From Schistocerca nitens (Eukaryota > Arthropoda > Insecta > Orthoptera > Acrididae): a stretch of 64,000 nt of DNA. A program made the position numbers and the translations under genes. Below are positions 1-11,513 of this stretch, one piece after another (positions within the stretch are counted from its first letter, which is position 1; every line of letters begins with the position of its first letter). Where the stretch lies: the NCBI RefSeq assembly GCF_023898315.1, contig NC_064618.1, forward strand, positions 188,223,548-188,287,547. Direction: 5' to 3'. The notes beneath the pieces are model-generated. The model saw nothing but the letters and a program-made list of their open reading frames with translations, did not search any database and had not been told where the DNA came from.

Positions 1-540
1 TAGTTTTCCCATCTTTTTGTTTCGACATATCATGTACTGTGTTGTGATCATATAAACCCGCAATCTTAATAGAGTTTGTGTTACGTCTCCTTTCCGGGCC
101 TATCTGAAGATTTATATGAAAATTTCTTGCACCAGTGATATTTCAGACACCACATCTTTTCAGAGATTTTATGGTGAAAAGTACTTATAATCTGAGTTAT
201 AAGCACTCTACTCATAAGCTATCTATAACACTATTTAGATTACTGTTTTTACGTTATATGTATGTGAAACAAAGAGGCAATACTGAGATGGTGTTTGCCA
301 TATATCACAGACAAGCAGACCACTTTCTTCTCCCTACTCAAACGCAGCTTAAATGGTATTACTAAGAAATAGTCATCTAAATTTCTAAAAATGGAGTATC
401 AGAGAGTTCATGTTCGAATTATGCACTGTCTCAAGACAACACTGAAAAATACTTTCACTGGGATTTGTAACACTTTATCACATTAGGGTAGAGTTAAATG
501 TAAACAACACATTACCACCAAACCAACTTCCTGCACGTCT
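1..540. other. No gene recognised
   Basis: AT-rich sequence without a recognisable gene or repeat. The 3' exons of the receptor at 1008-1733 would lie on this side, but I see no membrane-spanning exon with plausible splice sites here, so they are probably beyond the left edge. Confidence 0.5.
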
Positions 541-560
541 CACACACACACATACACGTG

Positions 561-638
<78 letters not shown>

Positions 639-665
639 AACAAACAAACAAACACACACAAATAC
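541..665. repeat. Compound (CA)n / (CAAA)n microsatellite
   Basis: A short CG/CA alternation is followed by a long pure CA run (about 570-633), then five CAAA units, then CA again. Translation of either strand gives only low-complexity Cys-Val or His-Thr strings. Length is likely to vary between individuals. Confidence 0.97.
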
Positions 666-1007
666 ACACAAATCACAAGAAACAAGATACTGTTGCAGAA
701 AACGAAACATAAAAAAATTTAAGTAAACAAGTACCTATGCTTCAGATAACTCGAAATGATTCACTGGAACGAGGCGAAAACTGTGACAAAATGTAGATCA
801 CAGTTATTTCAAAGCATGTAGATGTAACTTTAAAGGTAGTCAAATTAATGTAAACAGGGGAGTGACATACATACAAATTCTGCTTCCCTTCTCCCCCCAA
901 CCCCTGTTTACTTGACAATAGTGTGAAATGTATGGAAGTGCAGCAAAGGCTGTCAATAGAAGTATTAACAAGTTCACATATGCGATGCATGCCTGAAGGT
1001 AACTCAC

Positions 1008-1733
1008 ACTGTCGCATTCAGTACTGACGCCATACTGTGCTCTTCCGAGTGCAGCAGCCACTTGCAGGTTGTGCAGCGGCGGGCATAGCGCCACCGAAAC
1101 CTGCCTCCGCTGCCATACGGCGAGAAGTCTTTCATTCACCAGACACACGCGTTTCCTCAACCATAACACCAGGTAGGAGAACTGGGCACAAGCAATTGCA
1201 ACTGCTGCGTAGAACGGATAAACACTGGCATAATGGATGATATACTGTTTGTCGACCCTTCCCCATAAAATTCCATCAGCGATAAACAAAGTAATAAGCA
1301 GCTGAACAAGTGTAAGTACTTGTGCCACTTGTTTTTTGAACACTTTTTTGTACTCATCGCTTGGATTTGGCATAATTAACCTATCAATCTCAAGGAGCTT
1401 GTTTAGAATTTGGATAAGATTTTTGAGAGAGAAGAAACATAGATAGATGAGCGTCAGGACGGCAGAAGAGGTAGTTAACACAAACTCAGCTATGTCACTT
1501 AGTTTTACGGTGGCAATCAAGTGGACTGAACGTAACCGTTCATTTACCATAAAAATGATCATTGTGACCTCTAATGCAAGCACGAACACCGAGTATATGC
1601 TGTCATAAGGAGATGTCGAAAACTTGTTTGAATGTTGATTTATCGTGAAAGGTGCCAAACCAAACGGTTTGCTAAGGTAATAGAGTGGTTTCATAGTTCT
1701 GAAGAAAATGTAGCCATCCATCTCATTTTTCAT
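1008..1733 (-). CDS. Insect gustatory receptor, first large exon (partial gene)
   Basis: Codes for the N-terminal 242 residues of a seven-transmembrane chemoreceptor of the insect gustatory receptor family (7tm_7), a ligand-gated cation channel subunit in sensory neuron membranes with an intracellular N terminus. Visible: an N-terminal stretch PLYYLSKPFGLAPF typical of the family, then four hydrophobic helices at about residues 43-63, 83-103, 137-157 and 172-192, then a basic loop (RKR, QRR). The ATG at 1731-1733 is the first in frame; the frame stays open upstream without another ATG. The exon is proposed to end at a GTGAGT donor (intron starts at 1007, phase 0), because the paralogue at 63619-64000 has the same donor at the homologous position. 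Reading on instead adds a hydrophobic stretch to about 912 before a GTAAAC. Family length is about 400 residues, so helices 5-7 and the C-terminal signature are missing. The family call is firm. The exact 3' end and functionality are not. Confidence 0.85.
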
Positions 1734-1739
1734 GTCGGA

Positions 1740-3265
1740 AGAAAGTTTCGGGATACTGTCACTGATACGATTAGAAATGGGAGCTATAAAGCAAATTAAT
1801 ACATTTAGATATTTACTGAGGGTGCCAAAAATTAGAGCTCAAAGGAAAACCAATATCGTAGCAAGAAAGTTTGCTACGCACTGAACGTTTGCAGAGGAAA
1901 AGCTGCATCTTAATGGGCTGTACTTTGTATAAATATTACACGTCAGTTTAATTTGTCTGAGTGGAAACCATAATTTGATTAATGGAGAACACTTAAGAAT
2001 CGATGTTATGCTAACTTTTTCGTTTGTTCTTTATTTTCGTTTGCTCATCGCCATAAAGTCATACCTCACTCTTTAGTACAATCTTTCTTAATGGTTGTTT
2101 TCCTATTTTGTTCGTTAATTACTATTTACAAATAAACATAGAATATGAATTATTGATTGATACATGACACCACCAGGAAACACTAACGAAGAAATTGTAT
2201 AAAAATAAAAAAGGAGTATAAAAACTTCCATACATAATTTACAACCTACAGCCAGAGAGATCAAATTTATTGCTGTGGCTGAACATCAGATTTATTAATG
2301 GTTCACTTCTATGTGATGATGCCAACAACGCACACATGTTGGAAGCTTAGCCTTGCGTGAATGGAGGTTCTGATTAAAGTCTTCTGTTTTTTTTTCCCTG
2401 CTTACGGTAGTAGTGGATAGTTCACACCTTTTTCTTCATCGCATAAGCCACATGCAGGAGAATCTTTCACTCCTATTTGAAACACCTGGTTTCAAAGCGT
2501 GCTGTCACTGAAGTATTTGCATGTTATCGTTGATATGAACCATCAGAGATAAGACGGTATTGAACTGCAACTGGCAATGAAGCACACTTTTTGAAATCTT
2601 GGTTCTTGGTCGATCCCACTGCGTTATAGATGCGTTTGTGGATTTCTCACCGACTAAGTTTTCTTTGTAATCGTTTATATTATCATCTTCAGTTCATTGT
2701 TCACGTCTGTAATTTGTCCGGTATTTCCTTATGAATGAGGGTATTGTGCTCTGGAATCCACAAGAGTTGGTTTCATTATTCCTGGTGACTTTTTTAATGA
2801 TACCTTTTTTTTTAAAAAAAAAGATGGAAGAAACCATACATAAATACAAAATCAGATATAAGAACTTATAACGTGCACCTACTCCAAGAATGTAATCTCG
2901 GACTAACATATAAGAAGACCAAACAGGAGAAGTATAACGAAACTTTTACATAACAGTAGAAAAGGAGAATGAAATATTATTTAAGCAACTCTAACGTACG
3001 CAGCCACTGCAGCAATAGGATTCAGGATAAAGAAGTATTCTAAGAGGGGCTTAACGATTTCGAATGACCATATTAGGAAATTAGTAGACGAGAAACTGAA
3101 GCCATATTTAAAAAATATGTCATTAGCTAATAATTTGATTTACAGAGTATATTACAAACGTCAATCTGCCTTATTATAGAAAGAAGTAAGAAATACAAGA
3201 AATTAAAGGGGGAAACGGATTCCGAGCTTTCGTTGATATCCTCCGCCTCCTTATTCAAGGACAAA
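1740..3265. other. AT-rich sequence, no gene recognised
   Basis: Upstream flank of the receptor exon. No TATA box or initiator can be assigned with confidence. No coherent open frame or recognised repeat is seen. Confidence 0.5.
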
Positions 3266-3269
3266 AACA

Positions 3270-3690
3270 GAACCGCATCCATTTGGCTGGATTTCATCAT
3301 GTTGGCCCATATAGATGTGACGTCCTCTGAATCCTATCTAGCGTTGCTTGTCACGTGCATGCTTCCATGCATTGCCAAGTGCATACCGGTTTGTCTATTG
3401 AAATAGTTTTCACAAAGTCTAATTTCAATTGCTTTTCTGATCACAGAGACGGAATACTTTGATTTGTGAGCCGGTATTCTTGTTAGTTCAAACCAAATCT
3501 TGTACGTATCTAACGGGCTTCCTCAGCCACCGCTGATCCATCAAAAATCCTGTATTTATGGTGACTTTGATGATCGACACAGAAATGGGAACCGTCCATA
3601 TAGACTGGTCCACGTAACTACAAACACACTCGAAAACTGTGTTATTAATTGATGGAACTGTGGATAACGTGAGCATAATGTGCTGAAAGA
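3270..3690 (-). pseudogene. Penelope-like retroelement fragment (GIY-YIG region, degenerate)
   Basis: The minus strand reads a cysteine-containing motif CVCSYVDQSIWTV (about 3600-3640), resembling the CxCG-YVGQ-RTV core of Penelope-type GIY-YIG endonucleases. Further on, in another frame, comes IRKAIEIRLCENYFNRQTG (about 3365-3440), resembling the REAIEI-N-FNR block that follows the endonuclease in these proteins. Frameshifts separate the blocks. Assignment rests on motif resemblance only. The reverse transcriptase part is not seen. A decayed fragment of a GIY-YIG protein of another kind is possible. Confidence 0.45.
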
Positions 3691-3744
3691 ATCGTTACTT
3701 ACAGTTTTCAAAACAATAGCACTGCCTTTATTGGTGTATGTAAG

Positions 3745-4085
3745 CGAATGTTGGCCCTAACATCTGATTGATTACAATGAATCGAATCACGAGAGATGAA
3801 GGTCCTACCCTTTATGGCGTGATATTCATTGTTCGACCCCATAAATTAAATAATCAGTACTAGACAAGAACGATATGTTGAACTAGTGACTCAACTGGAA
3901 AGGCCAAGTCCAGCTCATGTCTAATGACAGGATAACTAGAGCTGTAACACAATGCAACCCAATCGTCAGGAGGAACGTTGGACGACGTATAAGACATCAC
4001 GTGAACAAGTCTGAAGCAGAACAGGCTGAAAATACTATTTATTCTAGACGACAAAGATGATGAAGATGTTTTTGAACCAGTTTGC
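3745..4085 (+). mobile_element. Degenerate RTE-like LINE C-terminal fragment
   Basis: Aligns over its length with 22150-22420. The two share the blocks that translate as TSD-L-IES-EM and a later YSL-D string, in the same order and spacing. This is the C-terminal domain behind the reverse transcriptase of an old RTE-like LINE. Frameshifts and stops are frequent. It ends shortly before the 3' tail of the LINE at 4125-7397, which may have inserted into it. Confidence 0.6.
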
Positions 4086-4124
4086 TTTCATGCAGCTGTT
4101 TAGCATTGCCATTGTGCGTTATGT

Positions 4125-7100
4125 CGAATGTTGTTGTTGTGGTCTTCAGTCCTGAGACTGGTTTGATGCACCTATCCATGCGACTCTATCCTGTGCAAGC
4201 TTCTTCATCCCTAGTACCTACTGCAACCTACATCCTTCCGAATCTGCTTAGTGTATTCATTTCTTGGTATCCCTCTACGATTTTTACCCTCCACACTGCC
4301 CTCCAGTACTAAATTTGTGATCCCACGATGTCTCAGAATATGTCCTACCAACCGATCCCTTCCTCTAGTCAAGTTGTGCCACAAGCTCATCTTCTCCCCT
4401 ATTCTATTCAATACCTCCTCATTAGTTATGTGATGTACCCATCTAATCTTCAGCATTCTTCTCTAGCACCACATTTCGAAAGCTTCTATTCACTTCTTGT
4501 CTAAATTATATATCGTCCACGTTTCACTTCCATACATGGCTACACTCCATACAAATTGTTTCAGAAACGATTTCTTGACACTTGAATCTATACTCGATTT
4601 TAACAAATTCCTCTTCTTCAGAAACGCTTTCCTTGCCATTGCCTGTCTACATTTTATATACTTCTGCTTCGACCATCATCAGTTATTTTGCTCCCAAATA
4701 GCAAAACTCCTTCACTAATTTAAGTGTCTCACTTCCTAATCTAATTCCCTCAGCATCACCCGACTTCATTCGACTACATTCCATTATCTTCGTTTAGCTT
4801 TTGTTGATGTTCATCTTATACCCTCATTTCAAGACACTGTCCATTCCGTTCAACTGGTCTTCCAAGTCATTTGTTGTCTCTGTCAGAACTACAATGTCAT
4901 CGGCGAACCTCAAAGTTTGTATTTCTTCTCCATGGATTTTAATACCTACTCCGAACTTTTCTTTTGTTTCGTTTATTGCTTGCTCAATATACAGATTGAA
5001 TAAAATCGGGGATTGGCTACAACCCTGTCTCACTCCCTACCCAACCACTACTTCCCTTGCATACCCCTCCACTCTTGTAACTGCCATTTGGTTTCTGTAC
5101 AAATTGTCAATATCCTTTCGCTCACTGTATTTTACCCCTGCCCCCTTCAAAATTTGAAAGAGAGTATTCCAATTAACATTGTCAAAAGCTTTCTCTAAGT
5201 CTACAAGTGCTAGAAACGTAGGTTTGCCTTTCCTTAATCCACTTTCCAAGATAAGTCATAGGGTCAGTATTGCCTCACGTGTTCCAATATTTCCACGAAA
5301 TCCAAACTGATCTTCCCCGAGGTCGGCCTCTATCAGTTTTTCCATTTGTCTGCAAAGAATTCGCGTTAGTACTTTGCAGCTGTGACTTATTAAATTGAGA
5401 GTTCGGTAATTTTCACATCTGCCAACACCTTCTTTCTTTGGGATTGGAATTATTATATTCTTCTTGAAGTCTGAGGGTATTTCGCCTATCTCATACATCT
5501 TGCTATCGAGATGGTAGAGTTTCGTCAGGACTGGCTCTTCCAAGGCTGTCAGAAGTTCTAATGGAATGTTGTCTACTGCGGGGGCCTTGTTTCGACTCAG
5601 GTCTTTCAGTGCTGTTTTAGACTCTTCACGCAGTATCATATCTCCCATTTCATCTTCATCTACATCCTCTTCCATTTCCATAGTATTGTCCTCAAGTACA
5701 TCGCCCTTATATAGAACCTCTATATACTCTTTCCAACTTCCTGCTTTCCCTTCATAGCTTAGAACTAGGTCTCCATCAAAGCTGTTGATATTCAAGCAAG
5801 TAGTTCTCCTTTCCCCAAAGGTCTCTTTAATTTTAGTGTAGGCAGAATCTATCTTACCCCTAGTGAGATAAGCCTGTACATCCTTACATTTGTCTTCTAG
5901 CCATCCATGCTTAGCCATTTTGCACTTCCTGTCGATCGCATTTTTGAGACGTTTGTATTCCTTTTTGCCAGATTCATTTACTGCACTTTTATATTTTCTC
6001 ATTTCTTCAATTAAATTCAATATCTCTTCTGTTACCCAAGGGTTTCTACTAGCCCTCGTCTTTTTACTTGATCCTCTGCTGCCTTCACTATTTCGTCCCT
6101 CAAAGCTGCCCATTCTTCTTCTACTGTATTTCTTTCCCTAATTCCTGTCAGTTGTTCCCTTATGCACGCCCTGAAACTCTGTACAACCTCTAGTTCTTTC
6201 AGTTTATCCAGGTCCCACCTCCATAAATTCCCACCTTTTATCAGTTTCTTCAGTTGTAATCTACAGTTCATGACCAATAGATTGTGGTCAGATGCACATC
6301 TGCCCCTGGAAATGTCTTACAATTTAAAACCTGGTTCCTAAATCTCTGTCTTACCATTATATAATCTATCTGATAGCTTTTAGTATCTCCAGGGTTCTTC
6401 CATGTATACAAGCTTCTTTCATGATTCTTGAACCAAGTGTTAGCTATGATTAAGTTATGCTCTGTGCAAAATTCTACCAAGCGGCTTCCTCTTTCATTTC
6501 TTCCGCCCAATCCATATTCACCTACTATGTTTCCTTCTCTCCCTTTTCCTACTCTTGAAATCCAGTCACATATGACTATTAAATTTTCGTCTCCCTTCAC
6601 TAACTGAATAATTTCTTTCATCTCATCATACATTTTATCAATTTCTTCATCATCTGCAAAGCTAGTTGGCATATAAGCTTGTACTACTGTAGTAGGTGTG
6701 GGCTTCGTGCCTATCTTGGCGTTCACTATTCTGTTTGTAGTAGCTTACACGTACTCCTATTTTATATTCATTTTTAAACCTACTCCTGCATTACCCCTAT
6801 TTGATTTTGTTTTTATAACCCTGTATTCACCTGACGAAAAGTCTTATTCCTCCTGCCACCGAACTTCACTAATTCCCACTATATCTAACTTTAACCTATC
6901 CATTTCCCTTTTTAAATTTTCTAACCTACCTGCCCGATTAAGGGATCTGACATTCCACGCTCCGATCCGTAGAAAGCCAGTTTTCTTTCTCATGATAACG
7001 ACGCCCTCTTGAGTAGTCCCCGCCCGGAGAGGCGAGTGGAGGACTATTTTGCCTCCGGAATATTTTACCGAAGAGGTCGCCGTCATCAGTTAATCATACA

Positions 7101-7397
7101 GTAAAGCTGCATGCGCTCTGGAAAAATTACGGCTGTAGTTTCCCCTTGCTTTCAGGCGTTTTTAGTATCAGAACAGCAAGGCCATTTTGGTTAGTGTTAC
7201 AAGGCCAGATCAGTCAATCATCCAGACTGTTGCCCCTGCAAATACTGAAAAGGTTTCTGCCCCTCTTCTGGAACCACACGTTTGTCTGGCCTCTCAACAT
7301 ATACCCCTCCATTGTGGTCGCACCAACGGTACAGCTATCTGTATCGTTGAGGCACGCAAACGTTCCAACCAACGGCAAGGTCCATGGTTCATGGGGG
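4125..7397 (-). mobile_element. Near full-length RTE-like non-LTR retrotransposon (LINE)
   Basis: The element reads right to left. A 5' leader of about 300 bp (7090-7397) is followed by an endonuclease (6280-7086), a linker (5600-6280), a reverse transcriptase (4800-5600) and a C-terminal domain, with a 3' end in a TTG-rich tail (4127-4140 on the plus strand). Total length of about 3.3 kb with a single long reading frame and a short simple-repeat tail fits the RTE/BovB-like clade. Three shorter copies of the same or a close family lie at 10137-11503, 53500-55225 and 55238-55627. I could not fix a target-site duplication. Confidence 0.85.
4150..7086 (-). pseudogene. RTE-like endonuclease-reverse transcriptase, broken
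   Basis: A target-primed reverse transcription protein. The N terminus holds an apurinic-type endonuclease, starting GAWNVRSLNRAGRLENL near 6930-6970 and ending with an SxxxQIDYIMV-type block near 6365. The reverse transcriptase carries FVDLEKAFD-like residues (about 5175-5205), VRQGCSQSPILFNLYIEQ (about 4985-5040) and an intact FADD catalytic motif (4893-4907). The C-terminal YRRMLKIRWVHHITNEEVL block lies near 4390-4450. The frame is broken by several frameshifts and stops. One stop near 5254 reads TGA where the copy at 10137-11503 has CGA, a typical CpG decay. It is not functional as it stands. Confidence 0.85.
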
Positions 7398-7419
7398 AAT
7401 ATCTTCCGTGTTTTTCTGC

Positions 7420-8070
7420 ATTTTTAATTGTGATGGATTGTATGTGGTATAGTAGTAAACTGTTACTTTCTGAGGTAGTGAATATGATGTTCGACAGTTT
7501 TCATCAGGGGTTTTATGTTGTCAGTCCTACTATCTCGCTGAGAATTCACCCTGATTCATCGTTGAACATCGACCTGAGGAAGGTGGTTCTCAGAAAACGT
7601 TGTATATAATCTTCAAGTCTAGAGACTCGTTAAATAGTGCCACATAATCGAAACTGGTACATTTTAGACTGTGTAGTAGAAGCCACTAACACTGAGTTCG
7701 TTTTGGGACAGTCTGCGTTGTTGGCAGATTTGTGATGTCATCAGAGACAGCAGTGATGTCATCATGCAATGTTGTCATTGCCAGCACCTATTCACAAGCA
7801 AGTTTCTCTTTGTGGAACTTGGCGGGACACCCAGAAAATCCAAGATGACTGATATAGTCCATTTGTCCTTCGTATAAAATCCTAGATTGTGGCCTTTAGG
7901 ACAAAGTCAGTTCCATTAGATTCTCAGATTGTGGTGCAAGATGGCAGACCAGACTTCTGCATCCACATGATTATTCCGCAATTCACAATTAGAGCTGGGC
8001 AGTGGGTTCTACGAACCATCCTTAAGGTATTTTCTACCGTTCCAATCTCGAATAGAGCGCGGTGTAAATG
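7420..8070. repeat. Dispersed repeat A, copy 1 (unclassified)
   Basis: Shares an ordered series of similar blocks with 24350-25080: a start at TTAATTGTGATGG, then GACAGTTTTCA, a GAGGAAG block, a CATTTTA-GACT/ACTCGG block, GATTTG-GATGTCATCA, TGCA-TGTTG and AAGATGGCAGA. No coding potential or terminal repeats are evident, so the class is unknown. A non-autonomous element or a 3' untranslated part of a larger element are both possible. Confidence 0.55.
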
Positions 8071-8164
8071 AACACATAAACCTTTTCGTGAGAGTTTTAG
8101 TATTATTTTATTCTAATGTCATTTCTTCCTCTGTAGGTGGATGCCAATAAAATATTATCACACT

Positions 8165-10136
8165 CTGAGCAGAAAGTTGGTGATTGAAATTTTATGAGCA
8201 GATTCTGACAACAGCGAATAAGGTCTTTCCTTTAATTGCTGTCACGGCCATTAGTGTATCATATCCGTGGTATTCTCTCCCCTGTTTCGCGATAATACAG
8301 AATGAGCCACACTTCTTTGTCATTTTTCGATGTCTTCCGTCAATCGTTTCTACTGCAGATCCCATCCCGCGCTGTTATACTCCAGAAGAGGACCGAGAAG
8401 TGTAGTATAAGCAGCCGCTTTAGTAGAACTGTTACGTGTTCTAAGTGTTCTGCCAATAAATAACAGAGTTTGTTCGCTGTTTCCACAACATTTTCTATGT
8501 GATCGCTGTAATTTAAGTCATTCATAACTGTTAACTATAAATATTTCGTTCACATTACAGCGTTTAGATTTCTGTGATTCATCGTGTAAGTGAAATTCGA
8601 CGGCTCCTTTAAGGGGTCATGTGGATGACTTTACAGTTTTAGTTAATTACAGTCAATTGTCACCTTTGTACCCAACATATATCTTGTCTCAATCATTGTG
8701 TAATTAGTTGTGATCATCTGCTGACGTTAAATGTCAGTAAATGCAAACAATATAAGAGAGAGATACTCAGTAGTCTCCCAAATGGTTTATGTCGTTCAGT
8801 AACAACAGGGGGTGTATAACATATCTTGGGGAACGCCAGAAATTAGTTCTGCTTTACTCGATGACTCTCCGTCGGCTATTACGAACTGTGACCTTTCTGA
8901 CAGGAAGTCGCGAATGCAGCCACACAACTGAGGCGACATTTCATAGGAACGCAATTTAAAAGTTGCTTGTGAGGAACGGTGTCATAAGCCTTCAACAAAT
9001 CCAAAAATATGCAATCAGTCTGACACTCCTGTCGATAGCACTCATTAGTTCGCGTTTCACTAGGTCGACATTTTCTTGAGTCCATGTTGGTTATTTGTCA
9101 ATAAACCTTTTGCTCCGGCGTGATTCATTATGTTTGACCATAGTACGCATCCCAAAATTCTACTCTCAATTGACGTCAGTGATATGGGTCTATAATTCAA
9201 CAGATTAATACAGTTTCCTCTCTTTGTATTGGAGCGACTTGTGCAATTTCCTAGTCTTTGGGTAAAGATCTTTTTAGGAGTGAGCAGTTGTACATGATTG
9301 CTAAATATCGAGCTATTGTATTAACATACTCTGACAGGAACCTGATTGGTATACAATCTGGACCGGAAGCCATCATTTTCGTAAGTGTTTTAAGCTGCTT
9401 CACTAAACATAGGATACCAACCTTTAATTTACTCATGTTGGCAGTTGCTCGTGATTCGAATTCTGGAACAAATACATCATCTTCTTTTGTGAGTGGATTT
9501 CAGAAAACTGTGTTTAGTAAAACAGCTTTGGTGGCACTCTCATCAATAAAATAGTGACTGTGTCTTGCCACAGGCGTTTTTTACATGCGAGCAGAATCTC
9601 TTTGTGTTTTATGCCAGATTTTGAGAAAGTTTCCTTGTGGAAACCATTAAAAGCATTTCACACTGCAGTTCATTCCAAAATTTCGAGCTTCTGTGACACC
9701 AGGAAGCTCTTGGGATTTTTGCCTTCTTTCAAATTTACCATGGTTTTTTCACTGTTTGTACAATAGTGTTCTGACCTGTTTTGTGTACTGTGGGTGATAA
9801 ACACCATCTCATATAAATTTATTGGCCATACCTGTCTCAACTGCTATCGATACCATTTCTTTGAATTGAAACCACATCTGTTGTACGCCTATATAGTCAG
9901 ATTAGAAGGATTGGAGACTGTCTCTTAGGAAGGAGTCAACTAAACTGATATCTTATTTTTTTTTAAATACATGTATACTACGTTTTATTACTTATTACTA
10001 AGATCAAATACGTTTTCGAAAGCATTTATTAGTTTTTCCAAATAATATTCTGAGGAGGCATACCGTTCCATTTCGGACAATATTTCATGAGTAGCAACGA
10101 CTTTAAACATGTATTATCGCCACCACATCGAGGGCA
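8165..10136 (-). mobile_element. CR1/Jockey-group LINE, reverse transcriptase half (degenerate)
   Basis: The minus strand reads, in order: LTKMMASGPDCIPIRFLSEY (about 9310-9390), the first reverse transcriptase block; then IFLDLLKAYDTVPHKQLL (about 8955-9010), the catalytic-Asp block; then a C-terminal DLNYSDHIENVVETANKL block (about 8460-8520). Frameshifts separate them. It continues across the inserted RTE copy into the endonuclease at 11514-12090. The two parts together make one LINE of about 2.5 kb, 3' end to the left. Confidence 0.75.
10127..10136 (+). repeat. Target-site duplication, left copy
   Basis: ATCGAGGGCA, identical to 11504-11513. Together they flank the truncated RTE copy. 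Confidence 0.9.
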
Positions 10137-11503
10137 AGAGGCGAAATACCCTCAGACTTCAAGAAGAATATAATAATTCCAATCCCAAAGAAAGCAGGTG
10201 TCGACAGATGTGAGAATTACCGAAAAATCAGTTTAATAAGCCACAGCTGCAAAATACTAACACAAATTCTTTACAGACGAATGGAAAAACTAGTAGAAGC
10301 CGACCTCGGGGAAGATCAGTTTGGATTCCGTAGAAATACTGGAACACGTGAGGCAATACTGACCTTACGACTTATCTTAGAAGAAAGATTGAGGAAAGGC
10401 AAAAGTACGTTTCTAGCATTTGTAGACTTAGAGAAAGCTTTTGACAATGTTGACTGGAGTACTCCCTTTCAAATTCTAAAGGTGGCAGGGGTAAAATACA
10501 GAGAGCGAAAGGCTATTTACAATTTGTACAGAAACCAGATGGCAGTTATAAGAGTCAAGGGACATGAAAGGGAAGCAGTGGTTGGGAAGGGAGTAAGACA
10601 GGGTTGTAGCCTGTCCCCGATGTTATTCAATCTGTATATTGAGCAAGCAGTAAAGGAAACAAAAGAAAAATTCGGAGTAGGTATTAAAATCCATGGAGAA
10701 GAAATAAAAACTTTGAGGTTCGCCGATGGCATTGTAATTCTGTTAGAGACAGCAAAGGACTTGGAAGAGCAGTTGAAGGGAATGCATGGTGTCTTGAAGG
10801 GAGGATATAAGATGAACATCAACAAAAGCAAAACGAGGATAATGGAATGTAGTCCAATTAAGTCGGGTGATGTTGAGGGTATTAGATTAGGAAATGAGAC
10901 ACTTAAAGTAGTAAAGGAATTTTGCTATTTGGGGAGCAAAATAACTGATGATGGTCGAAGTAGAGAGGATATAAAATGTAGACTGGCAATAGCAAGGGAA
11001 GGGTTTCTGAAGAAGAGAAATTTGTTAACATCGAGTATAGATTTAAGTGTCAGGAAGTCATTTCTGAAAGTATTTGTATGGAGTGTAGCCATGTATGGAA
11101 GTGAAACATGGACGATAACAAGTTTGGACAAGAAGAGAATAGAAGCTTTCGAAATGTGGTGCTACAGAAGAATGCTGAAGATTAGATGGGTAGATCACAT
11201 AACTAATGAGGAGGTACTGAATATGATTGGGGAGAAGAGGAGTTTGTGGCACAACTTGACCAGAAGAAGGGATCGGTTGGTAGGACATGTTCTGAGGCAT
11301 CAAGGGATCACCAATTTAGTATTGGAGGGCAGCGTGGAGGGTAGAAATCGTAGGGGGAGACCAAGAGATGAATACACTAAGCACATTCAGAAGGATGTAG
11401 GTTGCAGTAGGTACTGGGAGATGAAGAAGCTTGCACAGGATAGAGTAGCATGGAGAGCTGCATCAAACCAGTCTCAGAACTGAAGACCACAACAACAACA
11501 ACA
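10137..11503 (+). mobile_element. 5'-truncated RTE-like LINE with intact target-site duplication
   Basis: Starts abruptly inside the reverse transcriptase region, homologous to about 5480 of the minus-strand copy, and ends in an ACA-repeat tail directly before the right-hand duplication. The 10-bp flanking duplication is perfect and the frame is nearly clean, so it is young relative to its surroundings. It sits within the endonuclease part of the older LINE at 8165-12090. Confidence 0.93.
10281..11483 (+). pseudogene. RTE-like reverse transcriptase C-terminal part, 400 codons open, catalytic Asp lost
   Basis: An uninterrupted frame from an internal Met (MEKLVEADLGEDQFGF) to a TGA just before the 3' tail. 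Blocks in order: FVDLEKAFDNVDW (residues about 46-58), KGVRQGCSLSPMLFNLYIEQ (about 104-123), the catalytic box RFADGIVIL (about 145-153), a thumb block, YGSETWTITSLDKKRIEAFE, RRMLKIRWVDHITNEEVL, and a C-terminal arginine-rich GRNRRGRPRDEYTKH segment. The catalytic box reads FADG, where the copy at 4150-7086 has FADD, so a metal-binding aspartate is missing. The endonuclease is absent through 5' truncation. It cannot encode an active polymerase despite the long open frame. Confidence 0.9.
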
Positions 11504-11513
11504 ATCGAGGGCA
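11504..11513 (+). repeat. Target-site duplication, right copy
   Basis: ATCGAGGGCA, identical to 10127-10136, directly after the ACA-rich tail. Confidence 0.9.

Noticed and set aside
478..669. Open frame with a Cys-Val-rich protein
   Set aside because: It is only the translation of the CA microsatellite.
5566..6141. Plus-strand open frames of 60-83 codons in the first LINE
   Set aside because: They are antisense shadows of the RTE-like gene on the minus strand.
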